Shown in pieces: positions 31,573 through 38,938 of a stretch of DNA of 64,000 nucleotides (the first letter of the stretch is position 1; every line of letters starts with the position of its first letter). A program made the position numbers and the translations under genes. The DNA comes from JAXMCI01 sp046349435. GTDB taxonomy: Bacteria; Pseudomonadota; Alphaproteobacteria; Dongiales; Dongiaceae. The notes below the pieces were generated by a model. It worked only from the letters and a program-made list of their open reading frames with translations. It was not told where the DNA came from and did no database searches. Where the stretch lies: positions 1-64,000 of the forward strand of contig JAXMCI010000015.1 of assembly GCA_046349435.1 (NCBI GenBank). Reading direction: 5' to 3'.

Positions 31573-32622
31573 ATGTCCGACCGTCTCGCCCGCCTGCTCG
31601 CTGCCCGCCCCTTCCTGCTCGCCGACGGTGCCACCGGCACCAACCTGTTCGAGATGGGCCTGATGACCGGCGACGCGCCGGAGCTGTGGAACTTCGACCA
31701 GCCCGGGAAGATCGCCGAGCTGCATCGCCGGATGATCCGGGCCGGCGCCGACATCGTCCTGACCAACAGCTTCGGCGGCACCCGGCACCGCCTCAAGCTG
31801 CACAAGGCCGAGGGCCGGGTGCACGAGATCAACCTCGCCGCCGCCCGCATCGCGCGGCGCGTCGCCGACGAGGAGGGCGCCGCGCTCGGCCGCGAGATCG
31901 TCGTCGCCGGCTCGATGGGGCCGACCGGCGAGCTGTTCCAGCCGCTCGGGCCGCTCACCGTCGCCGAGGGCACCGAGGCCTTCGCCGAGCAGGCCGCCGG
32001 CCTGGTCGAGGGCGGCGTCGACGTGCTCTGGGTCGAGACCATGTCCTCCAAGGACGAGGTCGAGGCGGCGGTCGCCGGCGCCGGCCGGACCGGTCTGCCG
32101 GTGGTCTGCACGATGAGCTTCGACACCAACGGCCGCACCATGATGGGCGTGACCCCGGCCGAGGCGGCCGGCTTCGTCCACCAGCTGCATCCCCATCCCG
32201 CCGGCTACGGCGCCAATTGCGGGGTCGGCGCCGCCGAGCTGGTGATGACCATCGTCGGCATGGCGAAGAGCGCCGAGGCCGGCGACGTGCTGGTCGCCAA
32301 GGGCAATTGCGGCGTGCCGCGCTACGTCGACGGCAAGATCCAGTATGACGGCACGCCGCCGCTGATGGCCGACTATGCCCGCCTGGCGCGCGACGCGGGC
32401 GCGCGCATCATCGGCGGCTGCTGCGGCACCTCGCCCGAGCATCTCGCGGCGATGCGCGCCGCGCTCGACGGCTACCAGCCGGGCGCGAAGCCGAGCACGG
32501 CCGAGATCGTCGCCCGGCTGGGCCAGGTCTCGGCCGGCGCCGCGCAGCAGCAGGACGGCACCGCCCCGGCCGAGGGCCGCCGGCGCGCGAGGGGCGAGCG
32601 CCGCCGCGCCGCCGAGGGCTGA
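31573..32622 (+). CDS. Homocysteine S-methyltransferase family protein (betaine-homocysteine type)
   Basis: A 349-residue homocysteine methyltransferase with the three zinc-binding cysteines of the Pfam S-methyl_trans fold: Cys216 in YGANCGVG and Cys283-Cys284 in GGCCGTSPEH. LADGATGTNL (16-25) and VLTNSFGG (62-69) are the usual barrel segments. The family transfers a methyl group from betaine, dimethylpropiothetin or S-methylmethionine to homocysteine to make methionine. The context (dimethylglycine dehydrogenase family gene, ProXWV) favours betaine, whose product would be dimethylglycine. The last 40 residues are a basic, low-complexity tail. The stop is 23 bp from a convergent methyltransferase gene. 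Confidence 0.87.
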   Translation: MSDRLARLLAARPFLLADGATGTNLFEMGLMTGDAPELWNFDQPGKIAELHRRMIRAGADIVLTNSFGGTRHRLKLHKAEGRVHEINLAAARIARRVADEEGAALGREIVVAGSMGPTGELFQPLGPLTVAEGTEAFAEQAAGLVEGGVDVLWVETMSSKDEVEAAVAGAGRTGLPVVCTMSFDTNGRTMMGVTPAEAAGFVHQLHPHPAGYGANCGVGAAELVMTIVGMAKSAEAGDVLVAKGNCGVPRYVDGKIQYDGTPPLMADYARLARDAGARIIGGCCGTSPEHLAAMRAALDGYQPGAKPSTAEIVARLGQVSAGAAQQQDGTAPAEGRRRARGERRRAAEG

Positions 32623-32644
32623 GCCGGAGCCGCGCCGCCGGTTC

Positions 32645-33658
32645 CTACTTGATCCCGATCACCATGCCGGTCGGGCCGAGCAGGGGCTCGGCCCGCGCCT
32701 CGCGGAAGCCCGCCTCGCGCATCCAGCCGATGCAGTCGGCGCCGGTGAAGTCGAAGCCGGCGGTGGTCTCGATCAGCATGTTGAGGCTCATCAGCAGGCC
32801 GAGCACGTTGGTCCGCCGGTCGTCGTCGATCAGCTCCTCGCAGACGATCAGCGCGCCGCCCTCGGGCAGCGCGTCCCGCGCCTTGGCGAGCAGCAGCTTC
32901 TTCTCCGGCAGGCCGAAGTCGTGGAGGATATGGCCCATGACCAGCACGTCGGCCCGCGGCAGCGGATCCTGGAAGAAGTTGCCGGGGTGGAAGCGGACGC
33001 GGCCGGCGAGGCCGTTCTCCGCGACGAAGGCGTCGAAGAGCCGCTGCAGCGGCGGCAGGTCGAAGCCGATGCCGGCGAGGTGCGGATGGGCGGCGGCCAG
33101 CGTGACCGGCACCGCGCCCTGGGCGGTGCCGATGTCGGCGAAGCTGCCGTAGCGCTGCCACGGGAAGCGCTGCGCCAGCGCCGCCGCCGGCCCCCGGCTG
33201 ATGCCGGTCATCGCCCGGGCGAAGCCCTCGATGCGCGCCGGGTCGGCATAGATGGCGGCGAAGAAGTCGCCGCCCTCGCGCGCCTCGTTCTGCGGCAGCC
33301 CGGTGCGCAGCCCCTCGGTGAGCCGGCCCCAGAATGGGTAGAGCCGGGCGTTGGCCATCTCCAGGATGCCGCCCATATACTCCGGCCTGCGGCGGTCGAG
33401 GAACGTCCCGGTGGCGGCGGTCGGACGGTACAGCCCGCCCTCGCGCTCCAGCATGCCGAGCGCCACCAGCGCGTCGAACAGGTCGCGGGCACCGCGCCCG
33501 GCGAGACCCAGGCGCCGGGTCAGCGCCTCGGCGTCGAGCGGCTGCTCGGCGAGCACGGTGAAGAGGTCGAGCTCGATCGCGGTCAGCAGCGCCTTGGAGC
33601 CCCAGAAGGCGAAGCCCAGCTGCAGGATGCCCTCGGGCGTCGGATGGTGGTCGGCCAT
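32645..33658 (-). CDS. SAM-dependent O-methyltransferase (acetylserotonin OMT-like)
   Basis: A 337-residue methyltransferase with an N-terminal winged-helix dimerisation domain (about 10-105; AFWGSKALLTAIELDLFTVL, LGLAGRGARDLFDALVALGML) and a C-terminal SAM domain (SFADIGTAQGAVPVTLA, about 168-184; GNFFQDPLPRADVLVMGHILHDF). This arrangement is that of small-molecule O-methyltransferases such as those for hydroxyindoles, polyketides or carotenoid intermediates. The HILHDF segment supplies the catalytic His. It lies 16 bp downstream of the HAD gene and is probably the last gene of the ProXWV transcript. Substrate unknown. Confidence 0.85.
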   Translation of the reverse strand: MADHHPTPEGILQLGFAFWGSKALLTAIELDLFTVLAEQPLDAEALTRRLGLAGRGARDLFDALVALGMLEREGGLYRPTAATGTFLDRRRPEYMGGILEMANARLYPFWGRLTEGLRTGLPQNEAREGGDFFAAIYADPARIEGFARAMTGISRGPAAALAQRFPWQRYGSFADIGTAQGAVPVTLAAAHPHLAGIGFDLPPLQRLFDAFVAENGLAGRVRFHPGNFFQDPLPRADVLVMGHILHDFGLPEKKLLLAKARDALPEGGALIVCEELIDDDRRTNVLGLLMSLNMLIETTAGFDFTGADCIGWMREAGFREARAEPLLGPTGMVIGIK

Positions 33659-33674
33659 TGTCGGTTCCCCCTTG

Positions 33675-34409
33675 CTAGAGCCGGTCGAGCAGCGCCTCCA
33701 GCCCGGCGATGCTGTCGAGAACGTGGTGGGCGCGCGTCTGCAGCCGCGCGCGCGGGCTGGCGCCGGTCAGCACGCCGATCGCCAGTCCGGCGCCGGCGGC
33801 GTGCGCCATCTCGAGGTCGTGCGGCGTGTCGCCGACCACCGCCACCTCGGCCGGCGGCAGCCCGACCGCGGCGCAGAAGGCGGTGACCATGCCGGGGCCG
33901 GGCTTGATGCCGTGGCCGGTGTCGAAGCCGGCGATGAAGTCGAGATGGCCGGTCAGGCCGAAGGCGGCCATCGTCGCCTCGGCGGCGGCGTGGCTGTCCA
34001 TGGTGGCGAGCCCGAGCCTGAGCCCGCGCGCCCGCAGCCGGTCGAACAGCGCCGGCAGGTCGGTGACCGGCTGTGCGCTGGTCACGCCGTGGCTGTGGAA
34101 GGCCTCGCCATAGGCGCGGGTCAGCGCCTCGACGTCGCCATGGCCGAGCGCGCCCACCCAGAGCTCGGCGAGCTGCCGGGCGGTGCCGGCGCCGAGCACC
34201 GAGCCGGGATCGATCCGGCCGGTGACCGGGTCCCGCCCGCCCAGGGTGAGCAGCCGCTCGACCAGCGCCGCGTCGTCGCCGGCGGTGAGCCGGGCGACCG
34301 TCTCGTAGGCGGGTACCCAGGTGGCGAAGAAATCGAACAGCGTGCCGTCCTTGTCGAACAGCACGCCGCGGATCACCGGCCGCCCGGCCGCCTTCGTCCG
34401 CTCGACCAT
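33675..34409 (-). CDS. HAD superfamily phosphatase (phosphoglycolate phosphatase-like)
   Basis: A 244-residue HAD hydrolase. Motif I LFDKDGTLFD has DxD replaced by DKD, as in phosphatases of the Gph/PGPase group; motif II is LGLATMDS, motif III the Lys in GIKPGPGM, and motif IV VAVVGDTPHDLEMA. The four-helix cap between motifs I and II (about 25-110) marks it as subclass IA. It hydrolyses a small phosphate ester; phosphoglycolate is the usual guess but is not proven. It starts 7 bp after the ProV stop and belongs to the same transcript. Confidence 0.85.
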   Translation of the reverse strand: MVERTKAAGRPVIRGVLFDKDGTLFDFFATWVPAYETVARLTAGDDAALVERLLTLGGRDPVTGRIDPGSVLGAGTARQLAELWVGALGHGDVEALTRAYGEAFHSHGVTSAQPVTDLPALFDRLRARGLRLGLATMDSHAAAEATMAAFGLTGHLDFIAGFDTGHGIKPGPGMVTAFCAAVGLPPAEVAVVGDTPHDLEMAHAAGAGLAIGVLTGASPRARLQTRAHHVLDSIAGLEALLDRL

Positions 34410-34416
34410 GCGCCGG

Positions 34417-35637
34417 CTACGGCACCGCCGCGGCGGCGGGCGCCAGGGCGAGGTCGGTCTGCTTCAGCATGCCGCGATAGAGCTCGTGCTCGCCGACCAC
34501 GCCGACCAGCTCGCCGGCCGGGCCGAGCAGCACCATCGGCCGGCGGGTGGTCTGGCGCACCACGATGGCGGCGCGCATGCGGGTCTCCGGCGTGCCGGTC
34601 ACCATGCAGTCGGCCGGCAGGCGCTCGACGTCGAGGCTGCCGTCGAACGCGACGAAGCGGCCCGGCGCGCCGTCGACCGTGAGGTCGACCGGATGGCCGT
34701 TGCCGTCGAGCCGGCAGCGGCAGCGCCCGGCGCGGTCGAGCAGCACCAGCGGCCCCTCCCGCACCAGCTCGGCCGCCGGCCGCATCAGGATACCGCCGGT
34801 CAGCACGTTGAGCGGGTTCATCGAGGCGACGAACTGGCGGACATAGTCGTTGGTCGGCTTGGTGACGATGTCCTCCGGCGAGCCGAACTGCACGATGCGG
34901 CCGGCCTCCATGATGGCGACGCGGCTGCCGATCTTGAGCGCCTCGTCGAGGTCGTGGCTGACGAAGACGATGGTCTTCCTCAGGCTGCGCTGCAGCTCCA
35001 TCAGCTCGTCCTGGAGATGCTCGCGGATCAGCGGGTCGAGCGCGGAGAAGGGCTCGTCCATCAGCAGGATGTCGGCGTCGGTGGCGAAGGCGCGGGCCAG
35101 GCCGACGCGCTGCTGCATGCCGCCGGAGAGCTCGGACGGCACCTTCTCGGCGAACTTCTCCAGCCGCACCAGCGCGAGCTTCTGGTCGACCACCCGGTCG
35201 CGCTCCTTGCGCGCGACGCCGCGGACGTCGAGGCCGAAGGCGATGTTGTCGCGGACGCTGAGCCAGGGCATCAGCGCGAACTGCTGGAAGACCATGGAGA
35301 TGCGGTTGCGGCGGACCTGGCGCAGCCGCTCCTCGCCGCAGGAGGCGACGTCGACCTCGTGCTCGCCGTCGCGGATCAGCACCTTGCCGCGCGACACCTT
35401 GTTGAGCCCGTTGATGCAGCGCAGCAGCGAGGACTTGCCGGAGCCCGACAGCCCCATCATCACCAGGATCTCGCCCTCGTTGACGAAGAGCGAGGCGTCG
35501 TGCACGGCGACCAGGTTGCCGGTCTCCTCGAGCACGGCGTCGCGGCCGTGCCCGGCATCGAGCAGCTCCAGGGCGCGCTTCGGCGTCGGGCCGAAGATGA
35601 CGTCGACATGCTCGAAGCTGACCGCCGAGCGGGTCAT
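34417..35637 (-). CDS. proV: Glycine betaine/proline ABC transporter ATP-binding protein
   Basis: A 406-residue ATPase with Walker A GLSGSGKSS (about 62-70), signature ELSGGMQQR, Walker B ILLMDEPFSALDP and the H-loop VSHDLDEAL. The region after about 275 holds a CBS-like pair (REGPLVLLDR, TRRPMVLLGPAGELVGVVG), which in OpuA/ProV senses ionic strength. The start at 35635-35637 was chosen because GGGAGGG precedes it by about 8 bp. It is 31 bp downstream of the permease gene. With proW and proX it forms an osmoprotectant or quaternary amine importer, which here may feed catabolism as well as osmoadaptation. Confidence 0.9.
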   Translation of the reverse strand: MTRSAVSFEHVDVIFGPTPKRALELLDAGHGRDAVLEETGNLVAVHDASLFVNEGEILVMMGLSGSGKSSLLRCINGLNKVSRGKVLIRDGEHEVDVASCGEERLRQVRRNRISMVFQQFALMPWLSVRDNIAFGLDVRGVARKERDRVVDQKLALVRLEKFAEKVPSELSGGMQQRVGLARAFATDADILLMDEPFSALDPLIREHLQDELMELQRSLRKTIVFVSHDLDEALKIGSRVAIMEAGRIVQFGSPEDIVTKPTNDYVRQFVASMNPLNVLTGGILMRPAAELVREGPLVLLDRAGRCRCRLDGNGHPVDLTVDGAPGRFVAFDGSLDVERLPADCMVTGTPETRMRAAIVVRQTTRRPMVLLGPAGELVGVVGEHELYRGMLKQTDLALAPAAAAVP

Positions 35638-35668
35638 CGCGGTGCCCTCCCCCAATCTCCGGACGTTC

Positions 35669-36535
35669 TCAGGACTTGGCCGGCCGGCGCTGGCGGCGCC
35701 GCTGCTTCAGGATGCGGTCGAGCCCGATCGCCACGATGACGATGGCAAGCCCGGCCTCGACGCCGAGCGAGACGTTGCTCTGCGCCAGCGCGCGCACCGT
35801 CGGCGTGCCGAGCCCGCCGGCGCCGACCAGCGCGGCGATCACCACCATCGAGAGCGACAGCATGATGCACTGGTTGACGCCGGCCATGATGGTCGGCAGC
35901 GCCGCCGGCAGCTTGACCTTCATCAGCAGCTGCCAGCGGGTGCAGCCGAACGCCTCGCCCGCCTCGATCAGCGGCAGCTGCACCTGGCTGATGCCGAGAT
36001 AGGTGAGCCGGATCGGCGCCGGCACGGCGAAGATCACCGTGGCGATCAGGCCGGGCACCAGCCCGAGCCCGAACAGCACCAGGGTCGGCACCAGGTACAC
36101 GAAGGTCGGGATCGTCTGCATCATGTCGAGGATCGGCGCCAGGGCCTGGTAGATCCAGGGCCGCCGGGCCGAGATGATGCCGACCGGGATGCCGATGAGC
36201 AGCGAGACGAAGCTGGCCCCGGTGACCAGCACCAAGGTCTCCAGCATCTCGTTCCACAGCCCGATGTTGAGGATCAGCAGCAGGCCAAGCAGGATGAAGA
36301 GAGATACCTTCCAGCTGCGCTGCAGCAGGAAGGCGAACGCCGCCGCGCACACCACGAAGATCAGCGGCGGCACCGACTCCAGCCACTCCACCAGGCCCTC
36401 GATCGGGATGCGCAGGCCGTTGGAGATGGCGTCGAAGAACCACTCGTAGTTGGTGGTCAGCCAGTCGACGAACATCCGCGCCCAATCGCCGATCGGGATC
36501 TTGTTGTCGGTGATCAGTTGCTGCAACCGATCCAT
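35669..36535 (-). CDS. proW: Glycine betaine/proline ABC transporter permease
   Basis: A 288-residue inner-membrane permease with a long N-terminal amphipathic part (to about 55) and six or so membrane segments. The binding-protein-dependent transport motif EAGEAFGCTRWQLLMKVKLPAALPTIMAG (quoted by pattern: EA-x2-G-x9-LP near 195-220) makes the coupling contact with the ATPase. ATG at 36533-36535 is preceded by GGGAGAG. A repeat-rich gap of 363 bp separates it from proX upstream, an unusual distance for these genes. Confidence 0.9.
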   Translation of the reverse strand: MDRLQQLITDNKIPIGDWARMFVDWLTTNYEWFFDAISNGLRIPIEGLVEWLESVPPLIFVVCAAAFAFLLQRSWKVSLFILLGLLLILNIGLWNEMLETLVLVTGASFVSLLIGIPVGIISARRPWIYQALAPILDMMQTIPTFVYLVPTLVLFGLGLVPGLIATVIFAVPAPIRLTYLGISQVQLPLIEAGEAFGCTRWQLLMKVKLPAALPTIMAGVNQCIMLSLSMVVIAALVGAGGLGTPTVRALAQSNVSLGVEAGLAIVIVAIGLDRILKQRRRQRRPAKS

Positions 36536-36660
36536 GACCGCTCTCCCTGGGTGCGGCGTGGCCGCCGTCGTCATGCCCCGGAAACAGTGACGGCCCCCGC
36601 CGGGCAAATCAAGCGGGGGCCGTCCTGGCTATTCGGCGGGATCGCTCCCGTCTCTCTCAC

Positions 36661-36693
36661 CTCGTCCTGAGACGAGGAGCACGCAGGGCGTGC
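36661..36693. repeat. Tandem small hairpins
   Basis: CTCGTC-CTGA-GACGAG (36661-36676) is followed at once by GCACGC-AGG-GCGTGC (36679-36693). This resembles the short interspersed palindromes with a CCTCGTCCTGAG core that are scattered through alphaproteobacterial genomes. Confidence 0.5.
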
Positions 36694-36734
36694 ACCACGA
36701 TCGCTGAAAATAGACGCGCAGCGGCGCCACATCG

Positions 36735-36825
36735 CTCCCTCCCCCTTGCGGGGGAGGTCGGGGGTGCCGCCCGCACGGCGCCGGGTCCACCCCCCACCCT
36801 AACCCTCCCCCGCAAGGGGGGAGGG
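36735..36825. repeat. Inverted repeat with pyrimidine/purine arms
   Basis: The arm CTCCCTCCCCCTTGCGGGGGAGG (36735-36757, quoted in two parts: CTCCCTCCCCC and TTGCGGGGGAGG) is matched by its reverse complement at 36803-36825 with one base difference. Each arm is itself a hairpin around TTGC/GCAA. The 45-bp centre has no coding sense. It is probably a small dispersed element. Confidence 0.55.
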
Positions 36826-36898
36826 CTCACAGCTCGACCCTCGACTTTCATAGCAGCTTGTCGAAAGGCGAGGTCGGCAGGGCGCCGGGATCGCGGGC

Positions 36899-37837
36899 CT
36901 AGAGGCCGAGCGACTTCTTCACTGCGGCGAGCCCATCCTGGCCGTCGACCGTGGTAACGCCGGCCAGCCACGTGTCGAGCACCGCCGGATTGGCCTTCAG
37001 CCAGGCAGTAGCGGCCCGGTCGCCATCCTTGTCCTTGTTGGTGGTGATCCCGTCCATCACCTCCGATTCCATCGGGATGGTGAACTTCAGGTTGGCCAGC
37101 AGCTTGCCGAGGTTGGCGCACTCGGCCGTGTAGCCGACCCGGGTGAGCGGGTGGATCTGCGAGGCGCCGAAGCCGCGGCTGTCCCAGCCCGTCAGGTAGG
37201 TGATCGGCATCTTCGCCATGACCGGGTGCGGCGCCCAGCCGAGGAAGACGATCCACTGCTTCTTCTTCATCGCCTTCTGGGCCTGGGCCAGCATGCCCTG
37301 CTCCGAGGACTCGACCAGCTTGAAGCCCTTCAGCCCGGCCGAGGGATCGTCGATCGCCTTCTGCACGATCTTGTTGCCGTCATTGCCCGGCTCGATGCCG
37401 TAGAACTTGCCGCCGAACTTCTTCACGTTCGGGCCGAGGTCCTTGATGTCCTTGACGCCGGCCTCGGCGACATAGTTCGGCACGACCGGCCCGTAGGGTG
37501 CGTCGGTCAGATCGGGGGGCAGCTCGTCGATGGTCTTGGCGTCGCGATAAGGCTTGGTCCCCTCCTCGTTGGAGGGCAGCCAGTTGTCGAGGAAGAGATC
37601 GAGCTTCTTGCTCTTCAGGCCCGCGAGGATCACCGGCAGGTCGAGCACGTCGATCTTGGTCTCGTAGCCGAGCGGCTTGACCACGACGTTGAACAGGCCG
37701 TTCTGCGCCGTGTTGTCGGTCCAGCCGACATCGGCCATGCGGATCTTCTTGCAGGACTCCGGCTCGGCCGCCTGGGCCGCGGCGCCGAGCGCCAGCAGCG
37801 AGACCGCGGCCGCGGCCATCAATCGGGTCAGATTCAT
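36899..37837 (-). CDS. proX: Glycine betaine/proline ABC transporter substrate-binding protein
   Basis: A 312-residue periplasmic binding protein of the OpuAC family. The ATG at 37835-37837 gives a signal peptide MNLTRLMAAAAVSLLALGAAAQAA; longer in-frame starts add an Arg-rich leader. Mature segments KKIRMADVGWTDNTAQNGLF, LFLDNWLPS and FLGWAPHPVMAKM match ProX, where several Trp residues form the aromatic box for the quaternary ammonium group; Trp in DVGWTD, DNWLP, LGWAPHP and TGWDSRG fit that role. It is the first gene of the importer operon. Choline or carnitine binding is also possible. Confidence 0.9.
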   Translation of the reverse strand: MNLTRLMAAAAVSLLALGAAAQAAEPESCKKIRMADVGWTDNTAQNGLFNVVVKPLGYETKIDVLDLPVILAGLKSKKLDLFLDNWLPSNEEGTKPYRDAKTIDELPPDLTDAPYGPVVPNYVAEAGVKDIKDLGPNVKKFGGKFYGIEPGNDGNKIVQKAIDDPSAGLKGFKLVESSEQGMLAQAQKAMKKKQWIVFLGWAPHPVMAKMPITYLTGWDSRGFGASQIHPLTRVGYTAECANLGKLLANLKFTIPMESEVMDGITTNKDKDGDRAATAWLKANPAVLDTWLAGVTTVDGQDGLAAVKKSLGL

Positions 37838-38004
37838 TGGTCGTTCGCCTCCATGATCGCGCGGCGCCCGTGACGAGCGCCGGCTTTGCCTTGGGCATCG
37901 TCCGCAACGGCGCCCTGACACCGCCTTCGACGGTCTGCGCGGCACTCTCCGGGGCTTTCAGGCCCGCGTCGGCTCCGCCTGCGTCAGGTTCTGGCGGGAT
38001 TCCG

Positions 38005-38904
38005 TCACCCCGCGTAGAGCGCGTCGGCGATGCCGCGCACCCCCGGTTGCGCCGCGAAGATGCTGCCGGCATGGGGCTGACGGGCGAGCTCGGCCTCGCC
38101 GAAGCCGTAGCGCGCGGTCGTGATGTAGAGCGTGTCGAGATCCGGCCCGCCGAAGGCGCAGCTCGTCACCCGCTCGGCCGGCAGCTCGAGGATGCGGTCG
38201 ACCCGCCCGTCCGGGGCGAAGCGGATGACGCAGCCGCCGTCCCAGCGGCAGTTCCAGAGGAAGCCCTCGGCGTCGACCGTCGAGCCGTCGGGATGGCCGC
38301 GCTCGTGCCGCGCGAAGGGCCGGCGGTTCGATATCGTCCCCGCCGCGGCGTCGAAATCGTAGGCGAAGATCCAGCCGGTCGCGGTGTCGCCGAAATACAT
38401 CGTGCGGTCGTCCGGGCTCCAGCAGACGGTGTTGGCGATGGCGATGTCGCTCGCCATCCGCGTCGCCTTGCGGTCGCCGTCGATGCGCCACAGCGCGCCG
38501 GCGCTGCCGACCAGCGGGATGCCGCTGCCGTCCGGGGCGATGTTGTTCTGCATGGTGCCGAGCCAGAAGCGGCCGGCGCGGTCGGCGGCACCATCGTTGC
38601 TGCGGTTGAACGGCCGGTCCTGCTCCGGCGCCAGGATCCGGGTCAGCCGGCCGCTCTCGGTGTCGACCAGGTTGAGCCCGCCATGGCTGGCGACCAGCAC
38701 CCCCTGCCCGTTCCGCCGCGGCACCACGCAGGTGATCATCTCCGGCATCGGCCAGCTGTCGTGCCGGCCGGTCGCCGGGTAGAAGCGGTGCAGCAGCGAG
38801 GGCAGCGGCACGTCGACCCACCAGAAGGCGCCGGCCCGCGCCTCCCAGCGCGCGCTCTCGCCGAGATGGCTCCGGCAATCGACGGCGACGGTGACCTCGG
38901 TCAT
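38005..38904 (-). CDS. SMP-30/gluconolactonase family lactonase
   Basis: A 299-residue six-bladed beta-propeller lactonase. HLGESARWE (about 13-21) supplies the metal-binding Glu, RSNDGAADRAGRFW the Asn/Asp region, NTVCWSPDDRTMYF the second Asn, and HPDGSTVDAEGFLW the catalytic Asp. The family hydrolyses sugar lactones such as gluconolactone or arabinonolactone using Ca or Zn. It lies alone between proX and the cyclase gene in the same orientation, 167 bp from proX. No sugar dehydrogenase is adjacent. Confidence 0.87.
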   Translation of the reverse strand: MTEVTVAVDCRSHLGESARWEARAGAFWWVDVPLPSLLHRFYPATGRHDSWPMPEMITCVVPRRNGQGVLVASHGGLNLVDTESGRLTRILAPEQDRPFNRSNDGAADRAGRFWLGTMQNNIAPDGSGIPLVGSAGALWRIDGDRKATRMASDIAIANTVCWSPDDRTMYFGDTATGWIFAYDFDAAAGTISNRRPFARHERGHPDGSTVDAEGFLWNCRWDGGCVIRFAPDGRVDRILELPAERVTSCAFGGPDLDTLYITTARYGFGEAELARQPHAGSIFAAQPGVRGIADALYAG

Positions 38905-38938
38905 CCCCTTCCCTCCCTGATCCGGCGCGGGCGCCCGG

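Larger units (their letters stand above)
36536..36898. other. Gene-free gap between proX and proW holding short palindromes
   Basis: This 363-bp gap has no credible gene on either strand. It contains two small hairpins (36661-36693) and a larger inverted repeat (36735-36825), listed separately, which probably belong to dispersed alphaproteobacterial repeat families. Such structures could lower proWV expression relative to proX by stopping or processing the transcript. Confidence 0.6.
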
